From Achromobacter insolitus (GTDB taxonomy: Bacteria > Pseudomonadota > Gammaproteobacteria > Burkholderiales > Burkholderiaceae_B), in NCBI RefSeq assembly GCF_002209555.1, contig NZ_NJIF01000002.1, positions 620,001 through 684,000 on the forward strand: a stretch of DNA of 64,000 bases, given 5' to 3'. The stretch's first letter is position 1. Each line of letters starts with the position of its first letter. The notes beneath the pieces are model-generated. The model searched no databases. It was not told where the DNA came from and saw only the letters and a list, made by a program, of their open reading frames with translations. The position numbers and the translations under genes were made by a program. This document shows positions 17,832 through 26,189 of the stretch, in pieces.

Positions 17832-18899
17832 ATGGACCGTTTTCAGGCTATGCAGGTGTTTGTGCGCGTCGTGGACGCCAATAGCTTCACCCGGGCGGCC
17901 GACAGCCTCTCGCTCCCGCGCACCACCGTTACCACCATCATTCAGAACCTAGAGCGCCTGCTGGGCGTGCGCCTGCTCAATCGCACGACGCGCCGGATCG
18001 GCCTGACGCCGGACGGCGCCGGCTATTACCAGCACTGCGTGCGCATTCTCGCGGACGTCGAGGAAACCGAGGCCTGCTTCCAGGAAGCGGCCCTGCGTCT
18101 GAAGGGACGCTTGCGCATCGACGTGCCCACTTGCATCGGGCGGCTGATCCTGATCCCCTCATTGTGTGATTTCCACGACAAGTATCCCGACGTGGAACTG
18201 GTGCTGGGTCTGGGCGACCGGCCGGTGGACATGGTGCAGGAGGCCGTGGACTGCGTGATCCGCGCCGGCGACCTGGAGGATTCCAGCCTGGTTGCGCGCC
18301 GCATCGGTACCCTGCAGAGCGTGACCTGCGCCTCGCCCACCTATGTGGCGCGCCATGGCCTGCCGCAGAGCATCGACGAACTGCGCGACCACCACGCCGT
18401 GCACTATTTCTCCAGCCGCACCGGACGCAACTGCGCCTGGGATTTCCGGGTCGACGGCAAGCACCAGGAAGTCGAAATGAAAGGCGTGGTGTCCGTGAAC
18501 GAGTCCGGCGCCTACCTGGATTGCGGGCTGAAAGGCTTTGGCCTGATCCAGACCCCGCGCTACATGGCGCTGCCGCATCTGCAGTCAGGCGAGCTCATCG
18601 AAGTGCTGCCGCAATGGAAGCCCAGCCCCACGGCGATTTCGGTGCTGTATCCGCAAAGCCGCCAGTTGTCGCCCAAGGTGCGCGCCTTCACCGATTGGGC
18701 CGCCGAGCTGTTCGCCAGCTGCCCGCTCTTGAGCGGCCGCGACGAGACCGACCCGGCCGCCGCCAGCTGCAGCGTTTATGCGCGCCAGATCAGCCAGGCA
18801 AGCACGCTGGCCACGACTGCCCCCAAGCAGCCGGTTCTGGAGTACATGCAGCCGCGCCGCCGCAGCGCCCGCGAAGAGGCCGCGGAATACGCTTTGTGA
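17832..18899 (+). CDS. LysR-family transcriptional regulator, divergent to RND efflux operon
   Basis: A 355-residue LysR regulator of the CrgA/DmlR-like group: MDRFQAMQVFVRVVDANSFT followed by ADSLSLPRTTVTTIIQNLE as helix-turn-helix (about residues 3-60), then the effector domain with GLGDRPVDMVQEAVDCVIRAG. It is longer than the usual 300 residues because of a C-terminal tail of about 55 residues rich in Ala and Arg. Its divergent position makes it the likely regulator of the MexEF-OprN-type pump. The sequence does not show whether it activates, as MexT does, or represses. Confidence 0.9.
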   Translation: MDRFQAMQVFVRVVDANSFTRAADSLSLPRTTVTTIIQNLERLLGVRLLNRTTRRIGLTPDGAGYYQHCVRILADVEETEACFQEAALRLKGRLRIDVPTCIGRLILIPSLCDFHDKYPDVELVLGLGDRPVDMVQEAVDCVIRAGDLEDSSLVARRIGTLQSVTCASPTYVARHGLPQSIDELRDHHAVHYFSSRTGRNCAWDFRVDGKHQEVEMKGVVSVNESGAYLDCGLKGFGLIQTPRYMALPHLQSGELIEVLPQWKPSPTAISVLYPQSRQLSPKVRAFTDWAAELFASCPLLSGRDETDPAAASCSVYARQISQASTLATTAPKQPVLEYMQPRRRSAREEAAEYAL

Positions 18900-19049
18900 G
18901 CGTCTGGCGTGGGGGGCGGTACCGCCCTCCACCCAGGGGAACACGGGAAACCCCGTAGTAAATACAGGCCTTGTGTCCCTCGAATTGCATGAAACGTCTG
19001 TATAGTCCGACAGTCAAAGCCTACAACGCACTTACTGTCGATCCGCTCC

Positions 19050-20150
19050 ATGCAGCCTGTACTACCCGCTTACCTGATCGCCCGTTGGCTTTTGTTGCTC
19101 GTGCTGTTGGCGGGGGTGTACTTCCTTAGCGGTTTCCTCGTCCCCGCGCTTGCGGCGCTCATCATCGGCCTGGCCAGTTGGCCGCTGTACCAACGCCTGG
19201 TCGCGCGTTGCGGCGGCCGCACTGCGCTGGCAGCCTCATTGGCGCTGCTGGTCGTGATCGTCGTGCTGATCGTGCCGATGTCGCTGGCGCTGTCCTACGC
19301 CATCAAGGAAGCCAGTGCGTTCTTCGCCTGGGCGATCGCGGCCAACCGCCACGGCGTGGCCGTGCCCAACTGGATCACCTCCATGCCCGTCGTGGGCGAG
19401 CGCCTGGGCCAGTACTGGGAAAACTATATCGGCCAGCCCCACGCCTTGGGCGCGCTGGTCGAGGCCGTCAGCGGCGAGCATCTGGGCAATATCTACCGCA
19501 TGGTCCTGGCCGCCACGGGCAACGTGTTCCAGCTGCTGCTGACCGTCCTCTTCATGCTGATCACGCTGTTCTTCGTCTACAAGGACGGCATCCGCATGGT
19601 GGCGCAGCTGGACGTGCTGGGCGAACGCATCCTGCCCGCGCGGTGGCAACGGTTCTCGCGCGTGGTGCCGGCCACCATCAACTCCACCGTTACCGGCATG
19701 GGCCTGATCGCCCTGGGCGAAGGCGTGGTGTTGGGCATCGCCTATTGGGTGGCAGGCGTGCCATCGCCCGTGCTGCTGGGCGTGGTCACGGGCTTCATGG
19801 CCCTGATACCCGGCGGCGCGCCGTTGTCCTTCACCCTGGTGTCGCTGTACCTGGTGGGCTCAGGCCACCTGGTGGCGGGCATCGCGCTGATGGTCTGGGG
19901 CAGCGTGGAACTCTTCATCGTCGACAAGACCCTGCGCCCGCGGCTGGTAGGCGGGCCGGTCAAGCTGCCTTTCCTGCCGACCTTCTTCGGCCTGGTGGGG
20001 GGCGTCAAGACGATGGGCATCGTCGGGCTGTTCGTGGGGCCGGTGCTGATGGCCCTGCTGGTGGCGGTATGGCGCGAATGGGTGCACCACGAAGTACAGG
20101 AACGCGACGCCGCCCGCATCAATCCGCCCGCCCAGCCTCCGGCCGCTTGA
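19050..20150 (+). CDS. AI-2E family transporter (YdiK/PerM-like membrane protein)
   Basis: A 366-residue integral membrane protein of PF01594. It has two N-terminal hydrophobic segments, a soluble stretch of about 100 residues (roughly 75-155), and a C-terminal block of five or six helices with the signature GVVTGFMALIPGGAPLSF and LRPRLVGGPVKLPFLPTFFG. Family members were named after autoinducer-2 export, but most move other solutes or Na+/H+, so the substrate is unknown. It stands alone, with a TATAGT -10-like box about 50 bases before the ATG. Confidence 0.88.
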   Translation: MQPVLPAYLIARWLLLLVLLAGVYFLSGFLVPALAALIIGLASWPLYQRLVARCGGRTALAASLALLVVIVVLIVPMSLALSYAIKEASAFFAWAIAANRHGVAVPNWITSMPVVGERLGQYWENYIGQPHALGALVEAVSGEHLGNIYRMVLAATGNVFQLLLTVLFMLITLFFVYKDGIRMVAQLDVLGERILPARWQRFSRVVPATINSTVTGMGLIALGEGVVLGIAYWVAGVPSPVLLGVVTGFMALIPGGAPLSFTLVSLYLVGSGHLVAGIALMVWGSVELFIVDKTLRPRLVGGPVKLPFLPTFFGLVGGVKTMGIVGLFVGPVLMALLVAVWREWVHHEVQERDAARINPPAQPPAA

Positions 20151-20296
20151 ATGCCATGCGCGCAGCGCGGGCTTGGCGCAAGCCCTGAGCGCGTTTTGGT
20201 AATCTAGCCGTCCCCGCGTATGCCGGCCCTGGTCCGGTGCGCGCCTGCGCATTCGCAGACGCTTTGCAGCTTACGCCGCGGGGTGTGAGGATCGAG

Positions 20297-21070
20297 ATGT
20301 CCGGGTTGTTGCCTGATGATCAGATAGCCGTCCTGCGAGAGCAGGGCTTCGTGGTGGCGCGCCAGTTCGCCAGCCCGGAACAAGTATCGGCGCTGCGCGC
20401 CGTGGCCGAGCGCCATTTGCGCGAGCATATCGCGCCCATCGAATACGAAGCGGATCTGCGCTATCCCGGCGCGCCCGAATCGCGCGCCGCTGAAGGCGGG
20501 CTGACCGTGCGCCGCCTCCTGAACGCCTATGCCCGCGACCCGCTGTTCGCGCAATGGGCCACCGACACGCGCATAGGCCAGTGGCTGGGGCGCTACTTCG
20601 GTGAAACGCCCGTGCTGTCCACCGTGCACCACAACTGTGTGATGACCAAGCACCCCGCCTACGGCAGTCTCACGGGCTGGCACCAGGACATCCGCTATTG
20701 GTCGTTTTCCGATACGGACCTGGTGTCCTGTTGGCTGGCGCTGGGGCCGGAAACCCGCGCCAATGGCGGGTTGTCGTTCATCCCGGGGTCGCACGCGGCA
20801 GCTTTCGCGCCCGAGCAATACGACGAGCAGAAATTCTTCCGCGACGACGCGCCCCAGAATGCCGAGTGGATCGCTCGCGCGGTCTGCCCCGAGTTGCAGG
20901 CGGGCGACGTGGTGTTCTTCCATTGCCGCACCTTGCACGCGGCCCAGGGCAATAGCAGCGACCGCGTGAAGCTGTCGGTGGTGCACACGTATCACCCGCA
21001 ATCCTGCCATCCCGTGGCGGGCACGCGCTCGGCAAGCCAGCCGGGCGTGCCGCTCACCTGGATCGTCTGA
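20297..21070 (+). CDS. Phytanoyl-CoA dioxygenase (PhyH) family Fe(II)/2-oxoglutarate oxygenase
   Basis: A 257-residue non-heme iron oxygenase of the PhyH family. The facial triad is visible as HxD in GWHQDIRYWSF (His129, Asp131) and a distal His in CRTLHAAQGN (His214), with Arg223 positioned to bind 2-oxoglutarate. The ATG at 20297 has GAGGAT six bases upstream; a start 20 codons earlier is open but unsupported. The substrate is not deducible. The gene ends two bases from the convergent MFS gene. Confidence 0.85.
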   Translation: MSGLLPDDQIAVLREQGFVVARQFASPEQVSALRAVAERHLREHIAPIEYEADLRYPGAPESRAAEGGLTVRRLLNAYARDPLFAQWATDTRIGQWLGRYFGETPVLSTVHHNCVMTKHPAYGSLTGWHQDIRYWSFSDTDLVSCWLALGPETRANGGLSFIPGSHAAAFAPEQYDEQKFFRDDAPQNAEWIARAVCPELQAGDVVFFHCRTLHAAQGNSSDRVKLSVVHTYHPQSCHPVAGTRSASQPGVPLTWIV

Positions 21071-21072
21071 AC

Positions 21073-22557
21073 TTACGACGGCTCCCGGCCTGGGCCGGTC
21101 GCCCGCGCGCGCCGGCCCAGCCACCACAGGATGGCCGACGCAGCCAGGATCGCGGCAACGTTGAACTGCATGGCGCTGGCGAATGCGCGCGCATGGCGTT
21201 CTGCGGCGCTGACATCGGCATGCGCGGCCAGCGTGCCGGAAAACAGCAGGCCTGCGGCCGACACCCCCAGCGCCGCACCCACTTGCTGCAGAGTCGACAC
21301 CACGCCCGCGGCCATGCCGGCCTGGCGGTCGTCCACCAGGCCCAGCGCCAGGTTCACCAGCGGCGTATTGACGGCGCCCTGGGCGGCGCCCAGCCACACC
21401 AGCGCCGGCAACAATGACCACGGGGCCAGGCTCGCGCCGGCCGCATCCACCTGCAGCATCAACGTTGCCGTCGCGCCGCCGTACAACAGCGCGGCCACCG
21501 CGATGGCGCGCGTGCCGAAGCTTGCGACCAGGCGCGGCGCCGCCAGCGATCCCGCTACGAAGCCCACGCTGGCGGGCGCAAAGATCAGGCCCGCCGTCAG
21601 GGCGTCCAGCCCGAAGCCTGTCTGCACCAGCAGCGCGTAGCAAAGAAACATTGCGCTCGCGGTCGAGAACACCAGCATCACCAGCAGGCAACCCGCCGCG
21701 AAGCGCGGCTGGGCCAGCAAGGCCATGTCCACCAGCGGAGCGCCGCCGCGGGCGGCGATGCGGCGTTGCAGATGGACGAACAGCGCCAGCGTGGTAACAG
21801 CCGCCACGCTGCAAGCCACTGTCCATGCCGGCCAATGCCGCGGCGGGCCTTCGATCAGTGCCAGCAGCAGCAAGGCCAGGCCGGCGCCCACCAGCGCCGC
21901 GCCGGGCCAGTCCATCGCGGCACTCGCAGGCTCGCGCGATTCCGGGATATGGCGCGCCAGCCGCCACGCCAGCAAGCCCAGCGGCACGTTGATCAGGAAG
22001 ATGCTGCGCCATGCCAGGCCAAACAGGTCTGCATGCACGATCCAGCCGCCCAGCACCTGTCCGGCAATGGCCGCCAAGCCCAGGGTCATGCCCAATAGGC
22101 CGAACGCGCGGCGCCGCTCATGACCTTGATAGCTGACGCGGATCAGCGCGTACACCTGGGGAAACAGCATGGCCGCCGCCATGCCTTGCAGGATGCGCGC
22201 GGCGATCAGTGCGTCCGCCGTGGGGGCCAGTCCGCATAGCGCCGAGGCCAGTGCGAACGCGGCCATGCCCAGCATGAACAGTCGCCGCCGCCCGTGGCGG
22301 TCGCCCAGCCGGCTGCCGGCGATCAGCAATACGCCATAGGCCAATTCGTAGGCCGCGATGATGAAGCTGATCTGCGCGAAGCTGGCAGACAAGGTGGACT
22401 GCATGCTCGGTATGGCAACGTTTACGACGAACAGATCGAAGATCGTAATGAAGCCGCCGGACAGCAGCACGGCCAGGCCCAGCCGGCCCATCGCGGGCTG
22501 TGATGCGGCCCGGAGACCAGGGCGGAGGAGCGTCGAGGAAGTCATGGAAAGCGCCAT
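21073..22557 (-). CDS. MFS drug-resistance-type exporter (DHA2/EmrB-QacA family)
   Basis: A roughly 494-residue, 14-helix major facilitator exporter. Motif A-like GSRLGDRHGRRRLFMLG follows helix 2, and the motif C region reads GLLGMTLGLAAIAGQVLGGWIV, as in proton-coupled drug efflux proteins. The start is uncertain: a TTG at 22605 is possible but lies in promoter-like sequence, and ATGs at 22557 and 22545 both lack a good ribosome site. It is divergent from an XRE/MmyB-type regulator gene 85 bases away, which probably controls it. Confidence 0.88.
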   Translation of the reverse strand: MALSMTSSTLLRPGLRAASQPAMGRLGLAVLLSGGFITIFDLFVVNVAIPSMQSTLSASFAQISFIIAAYELAYGVLLIAGSRLGDRHGRRRLFMLGMAAFALASALCGLAPTADALIAARILQGMAAAMLFPQVYALIRVSYQGHERRRAFGLLGMTLGLAAIAGQVLGGWIVHADLFGLAWRSIFLINVPLGLLAWRLARHIPESREPASAAMDWPGAALVGAGLALLLLALIEGPPRHWPAWTVACSVAAVTTLALFVHLQRRIAARGGAPLVDMALLAQPRFAAGCLLVMLVFSTASAMFLCYALLVQTGFGLDALTAGLIFAPASVGFVAGSLAAPRLVASFGTRAIAVAALLYGGATATLMLQVDAAGASLAPWSLLPALVWLGAAQGAVNTPLVNLALGLVDDRQAGMAAGVVSTLQQVGAALGVSAAGLLFSGTLAAHADVSAAERHARAFASAMQFNVAAILAASAILWWLGRRARATGPGREPS

Positions 22558-22642
22558 CGGAGTCAGGATGAGCGCTATTCTGGAGAGGCTTTTAGCCTTA
22601 TACAATTTAGCTGTTTATGCTATTACAACGTGCAATAGACTC
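22558..22642. promoter_or_regulatory. Divergent promoter region between MFS exporter and XRE regulator
   Basis: An 85-base, AT-rich interval with several -10-like boxes, for example TATACAAT-type sequence around 22599-22606, serving both divergent genes. Its composition contrasts sharply with the flanking coding DNA. No perfect long palindrome was found in it. Confidence 0.4.
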
Positions 22643-23533
22643 ATGACCGCGACTGAAGCCCCCAAGCGTCTGGAGCGCACCCGCGCCGACCTGTCCGAGT
22701 TCCTGCGCCTGCGCCGCGAACGGCTGACTCCCGCCCAACTCGGACTGCCCGCCGCGGGACGCAGGCGCACACCGGGATTGCGCCGCGAGGAAGTGGCCGC
22801 GTTGGCTGGCGTGGGCCTGGCCTGGTACACCTGGTTCGAACAAGGGCGCAACATCAGTGTGTCGGCCGGTTTTCTGGAAAACCTCGCGCGCGTCCTGAAA
22901 CTGGACGCCGCGGAACGTCGGCACCTCTACCTGCTGGCGCACCAGCGTCCGCCGTCCGAACCGGGGCGCACATGGTGCACGGTGCCTGCGCAGGTGCGCC
23001 GCCTGATGGACGATCTGCCGGCGCGTCCCGCCTACATCCTGAACCTGCGCTGGGATGTCGTGGTGTGGAATGCCGCCGCGGACCGCGTGTTCAATTTTTC
23101 GGCGCAGGCGGCGGGGCGCAGAAACCTGTTGTGGATGTTGTTCGCGGACCCGGCGATGCGCGAACTGTTCGTGGACTGGCAGGCTCAAGCGCCCGCCATG
23201 CTTTCCACCTTCCGGCGCGATTTCGCCAGCGCGGGACAGGCGCCGGACGTGGCGGAACTGGTGGACGAACTCGAACGGGTGTCGCCGGACTTCAAGGCCC
23301 TGTGGCGCGTACACGATGTGCATGGGTCCTGCATGGGCCTGCGCAGCCTGCGGGTGCCTCCGCTGGGGGCCTTGGCGTTCGAGCATTCCACCTTGTCCGT
23401 GGACGAAAGCCGGCACTTGCGGCTGGTGGTCTATGCGCCGGCGCCGGATGAACCGAAGGCGGAGGCCTTCGAGCGCTGGCTCCGCACCCGCCAGGCTTCT
23501 CGGCCGCAATCCGGGCGTGGCACCAGGGAATAG
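22643..23533 (+). CDS. XRE-family regulator with MmyB-like ligand-binding domain
   Basis: A 296-residue transcription factor. The N-terminal helix-turn-helix domain spans about residues 15-90 (RTPGLRREEVAALAGVGLAW, then EQGRNISVS). The MmyB-type domain covers about 110-275 and shows the typical WDVVVWNAAADRVF and NLLWMLFADPAMR segments. The family binds small hydrophobic ligands. Its divergent position next to an MFS exporter suggests ligand-dependent control of export. The ATG at 22643 gives a normal N-terminus (MTATEAPKRLERTRADLSEF); longer upstream frames overlap the exporter and are not supported. Confidence 0.9.
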   Translation: MTATEAPKRLERTRADLSEFLRLRRERLTPAQLGLPAAGRRRTPGLRREEVAALAGVGLAWYTWFEQGRNISVSAGFLENLARVLKLDAAERRHLYLLAHQRPPSEPGRTWCTVPAQVRRLMDDLPARPAYILNLRWDVVVWNAAADRVFNFSAQAAGRRNLLWMLFADPAMRELFVDWQAQAPAMLSTFRRDFASAGQAPDVAELVDELERVSPDFKALWRVHDVHGSCMGLRSLRVPPLGALAFEHSTLSVDESRHLRLVVYAPAPDEPKAEAFERWLRTRQASRPQSGRGTRE

Positions 23534-23624
23534 GCGCGCCGTGGGTCTACGGACGCATGACGGCCGGCTCCTATAGTCGGGTCTTCTTCATACTGCCGCG
23601 TCCTGGCGGACAGGCCTGCCGCTC

Positions 23625-24518
23625 ATGTTCTCCAATGCGCTTTCCCGCCGCCATGCCCTCCTGCTGCTGTGCGTGGTGGTGCTGGCCTGGGGCTTCACCT
23701 GGATCGTCAACAAGTTGCTGCTGGATTACATGACGCCCATCTGGGCGGCGGCCGCGCGCAGCATCGTGGGCACTGCCGCGCTGCTGGCGCTGGGGCTGGC
23801 GCTGCGCCGCGTGGCGTGGCCGGTCAAGGCCGACATCCCCGTGATCCTCAGCGTGGGGCTGCTGCACATGGGCGCCTTTGCCGCGCTGGTCAGCCTGGGC
23901 ATGTTGTACGTGCCGGCGGGCCGGTCGGCGGTGCTGGCCTACACCACGCCGTTGTGGGTGATCCCGGGAGCCTGGCTCTTCCTGGGCGAACCCGTCAGGC
24001 GCGCCAGGCGGGCAGGGCTGGTCCTGGGTCTGCTGGGCGTGCTCGTTATTTTCAATCCCCTGGCCTTCGACTGGAGCAACCGCGACGCGCTGTACGGCAA
24101 TGGCCTGATCCTGCTGGCGGCGCTGTGCTGGGCGGCCAACATCGTCTATGTGCGCGCTCATCGTTGGGTGACTCCGCCCTTTGAATTGGCGCTTTGGCAG
24201 GCGCTGCTGGCTTCCGCTGTGTTGTGCATCGTGGCCTATGCCGCCGAAGGCGCGCCCCGGGTGGCTTGGGACGCGGACTTGGGCTGGCTGCTGGGCTATG
24301 CAGGCGTGTTCGGCATCGCGGTGGCCCACTGGGCCGCGGTGAACGTGAACCGGTCGTTGCCCGCGGGCGTCACGTCCATCGGGCTGCTGGGCGTACCGGT
24401 ATTCGGGCTGCTGTGTTCCGCCGTGGTCCTGCATGAGCCTGTCAACGCTTCGCTGCTGATGGGCATGGCGCTCATCGTGACCGGTATCGCCGCAGGGATG
24501 ATCGAACGCCGCGCTTGA
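23625..24518 (+). CDS. DMT-superfamily EamA-type exporter
   Basis: A 297-residue inner-membrane protein with ten hydrophobic helices arranged as two EamA repeats (about residues 12-142 and 155-292). The first repeat has WGFTWIVNKLLLDYMTPIWA, and the second shows GVTSIGLLGVPVFGLL. Relatives export amino acids or other metabolites; the substrate here is unknown. It lies 91 bases after the XRE gene and 63 before the PadR gene. Nothing ties it functionally to either. Confidence 0.9.
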   Translation: MFSNALSRRHALLLLCVVVLAWGFTWIVNKLLLDYMTPIWAAAARSIVGTAALLALGLALRRVAWPVKADIPVILSVGLLHMGAFAALVSLGMLYVPAGRSAVLAYTTPLWVIPGAWLFLGEPVRRARRAGLVLGLLGVLVIFNPLAFDWSNRDALYGNGLILLAALCWAANIVYVRAHRWVTPPFELALWQALLASAVLCIVAYAAEGAPRVAWDADLGWLLGYAGVFGIAVAHWAAVNVNRSLPAGVTSIGLLGVPVFGLLCSAVVLHEPVNASLLMGMALIVTGIAAGMIERRA

Positions 24519-24536
24519 CGCCCGGACGCTCACGGG

Positions 24537-24564
24537 TATATCGTAAGATATATATCGTAAGATA
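24537..24564. promoter_or_regulatory. Tandem 14-bp repeat with internal palindromes, candidate PadR (NfeR-like) operator
   Basis: The 14-mer TATATCGTAAGATA occurs twice in direct succession (24537-24550 and 24551-24564). Each copy contains the inverted repeat TATC-GTAA-GATA. The block ends seven bases before the CGGAGG ribosome site and 18 before the ATG of the PadR gene, so a bound repressor would block transcription or elongation. This is a near-certain regulatory site; that PadR itself binds it is inference. Confidence 0.7.
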
Positions 24565-24581
24565 CAAACCGGAGGTCAACC

Positions 24582-25337
24582 ATGCGTGATGCCCAATTTC
24601 TTACCGCATTCGTGCGCCGTGCCCGCCAGAAGCAGCCGGGCCGCCACGGCCATTCCCATTCCCACGCACAACACCACCGCCACCATGGCGAGGGCCATGC
24701 GCACCATCAGCGCCACGCCGGCGCGGGCGGTGACTGGTTTTCGGGTCCAGGCGGCGAGCACGGCGAAGGCGGCGGCTTCGGGGGCGGCTTCGGCGACGAC
24801 GGCCGCGCTTGGACCCGCAGCCGCAAGGTCTCTGCCGACGATCTGCAGCTCATGCTGCTGGGGCTGCTGGAAAAGAACCCCAGCCATGGCTACGAACTGA
24901 TCAAGGCCCTCGGCGCACTTAGCAACGGCTTCTACACGCCCAGCCCCGGCATGGTGTATCCCGCCTTGACCTATCTGGAAGAGCTGGGCTACGCCACGGT
25001 GGAACAAGAGGGCGCGAAAAAGCGCTATCACCTGGCGGAGCCGGGGCGCGTCCATCTGGAGGGCAACCGTGAACGCCTGGCGTTGATGTTCAACAAGCTC
25101 AAGCACGTGGCGCGCAAGATGGACTGGATGCGTCAGGCATGGAGCGGCCAGCCGCGCAGCGTCGGCCCGGAAGGCGAGGACACCGCCACCGGCTGGCTGC
25201 CGGAATTCGTGGCGGCGCGCCAGGAGCTCAAGCGCGCGCTGCTGGACCGCACCGATGCCTCACCCGCGGAGCAGCGGCGCATTGCGGCCATCCTGGCCCG
25301 CGCCACCGCGGAAATCACAGCCAAGAGCTGTTCCTGA
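24582..25337 (+). CDS. PadR-family repressor with His-rich N-terminus (YqjI/NfeR-like)
   Basis: A 251-residue regulator. Residues 22-45 contain twelve histidines (HGHSHSHAQHHRHH and onward), a likely nickel- or other metal-binding extension, followed by a Gly-rich linker. The PadR winged helix occupies about 85-165 (LQLMLLGLLEKNPSHGYELI, then YTPSPGMVYPALTYLEELGY). This is the architecture of E. coli YqjI (NfeR), a nickel-responsive repressor of the ferric reductase YqjH. The next gene here is a YqjH-like reductase, 22 bases downstream in the same direction, rather than divergent as in E. coli. Two adjacent palindromes lie just upstream. Confidence 0.88.
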   Translation: MRDAQFLTAFVRRARQKQPGRHGHSHSHAQHHRHHGEGHAHHQRHAGAGGDWFSGPGGEHGEGGGFGGGFGDDGRAWTRSRKVSADDLQLMLLGLLEKNPSHGYELIKALGALSNGFYTPSPGMVYPALTYLEELGYATVEQEGAKKRYHLAEPGRVHLEGNRERLALMFNKLKHVARKMDWMRQAWSGQPRSVGPEGEDTATGWLPEFVAARQELKRALLDRTDASPAEQRRIAAILARATAEITAKSCS

Positions 25338-25359
25338 TGACCTCATTTCCGGAGTTTCC

Positions 25360-26175
25360 ATGACCCGCAACGACCTGAATGTCGAACGCGTCCGCCACAA
25401 CCTGAAGATGCGCACGTTGACCGTGGCCAATGTCGAGCGCATTGCCGGCCTGCTGGCCCGCATTACTTTCACTGGCGACGAGCTGGAGGACTTCGTGTCC
25501 GCCTCGTTCGACGACCACGTGAAGCTGTTTTTCCCTGCCGATCCTTCCTTGCCGCCGGTCCTGCCGCTCGCCAGCGCGGATGGCATCAAGTTTCCCGACG
25601 ACGCGCCCAAGCCCGCCGCACGCGACTACACGCCGCGCTATTTCGACGCGGCGCGCAAGGAACTCGTAATCGATTTCGTCCTGCACGGCGATGGTCCTGC
25701 CTCTACCTGGGCCGAACAGGCGCGGCCCGGCCAGCTGCTGGGCATAGGCGGGCCGCGCGGCTCTTTCGTCGTGCCCAAAGGCTTCGACTGGCATGTGCTG
25801 ATTGGCGACGAGACCGCCTTGCCCGCCATTGCGCGCCGCCTGGAAGAACTGCCGGCCACGACGCAGGCGCTGGTGGTGATCGAAGTGCCAGACGCCTCCA
25901 ACGAGATCCCGCTGGCGACCCAGGCGCAGGCTTCCGTACGCTGGCTGCACCGCAATGGCACGGCCGCCGGGTATAGCACCTTGCTGCTGGAAGCGGCGCG
26001 CGACCTGGTGTTGCCGCCTGGCGAAGGCTATGCCTGGGTTGCCGCGGAATCCGCGGCTGCCAAGGCCGTGCGGGAAATCATGGTGATGCAGCACGGCGTC
26101 GACAAGACCCGCATACGTGCCGCCAGCTATTGGAAGCGTGGCGCCGTGGCCGTGCACGAATCGCACGAAGGTTGA
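25360..26175 (+). CDS. Siderophore-interacting protein / NADPH-dependent ferric-chelate reductase (YqjH-like)
   Basis: A 271-residue cytoplasmic flavoprotein that reduces ferric chelates. The FAD-binding domain (about 20-130) shows RDYTPRYFDAARKELVIDFV and the flavin-contacting GPRGSFVV. The C-terminal SIP domain (about 140-262) includes LIGDETALPAIARRLEELP and YAWVAAESAAAKAVREI. The ATG at 25360 follows a GGAG site; a longer upstream frame runs into the PadR gene and is not supported. It is co-transcribed with the His-rich PadR repressor, implying metal-dependent control. Confidence 0.92.
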   Translation: MTRNDLNVERVRHNLKMRTLTVANVERIAGLLARITFTGDELEDFVSASFDDHVKLFFPADPSLPPVLPLASADGIKFPDDAPKPAARDYTPRYFDAARKELVIDFVLHGDGPASTWAEQARPGQLLGIGGPRGSFVVPKGFDWHVLIGDETALPAIARRLEELPATTQALVVIEVPDASNEIPLATQAQASVRWLHRNGTAAGYSTLLLEAARDLVLPPGEGYAWVAAESAAAKAVREIMVMQHGVDKTRIRAASYWKRGAVAVHESHEG

Positions 26176-26189
26176 TCCGCCACGAGCTT

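Noticed and set aside
20204..22012. A 602-codon minus-strand frame over the PhyH gene and the MFS gene
   Set aside because: It overlaps the well-supported PhyH gene in antisense and the MFS gene out of frame. The composition is shadow-like, and no ribosome site was found.
22545..22605. TTG start at 22605 for the MFS exporter
   Set aside because: The region reads as the divergent promoter (AT-rich with -10-like boxes), and ATGs at 22557 and 22545 give ordinary N-termini.
24600..24760. The repetitive CAC/CAT-rich stretch as a DNA repeat or CRISPR-like array
   Set aside because: It encodes the His-rich metal-binding N-terminus of the PadR protein in frame. The units are irregular and coding.
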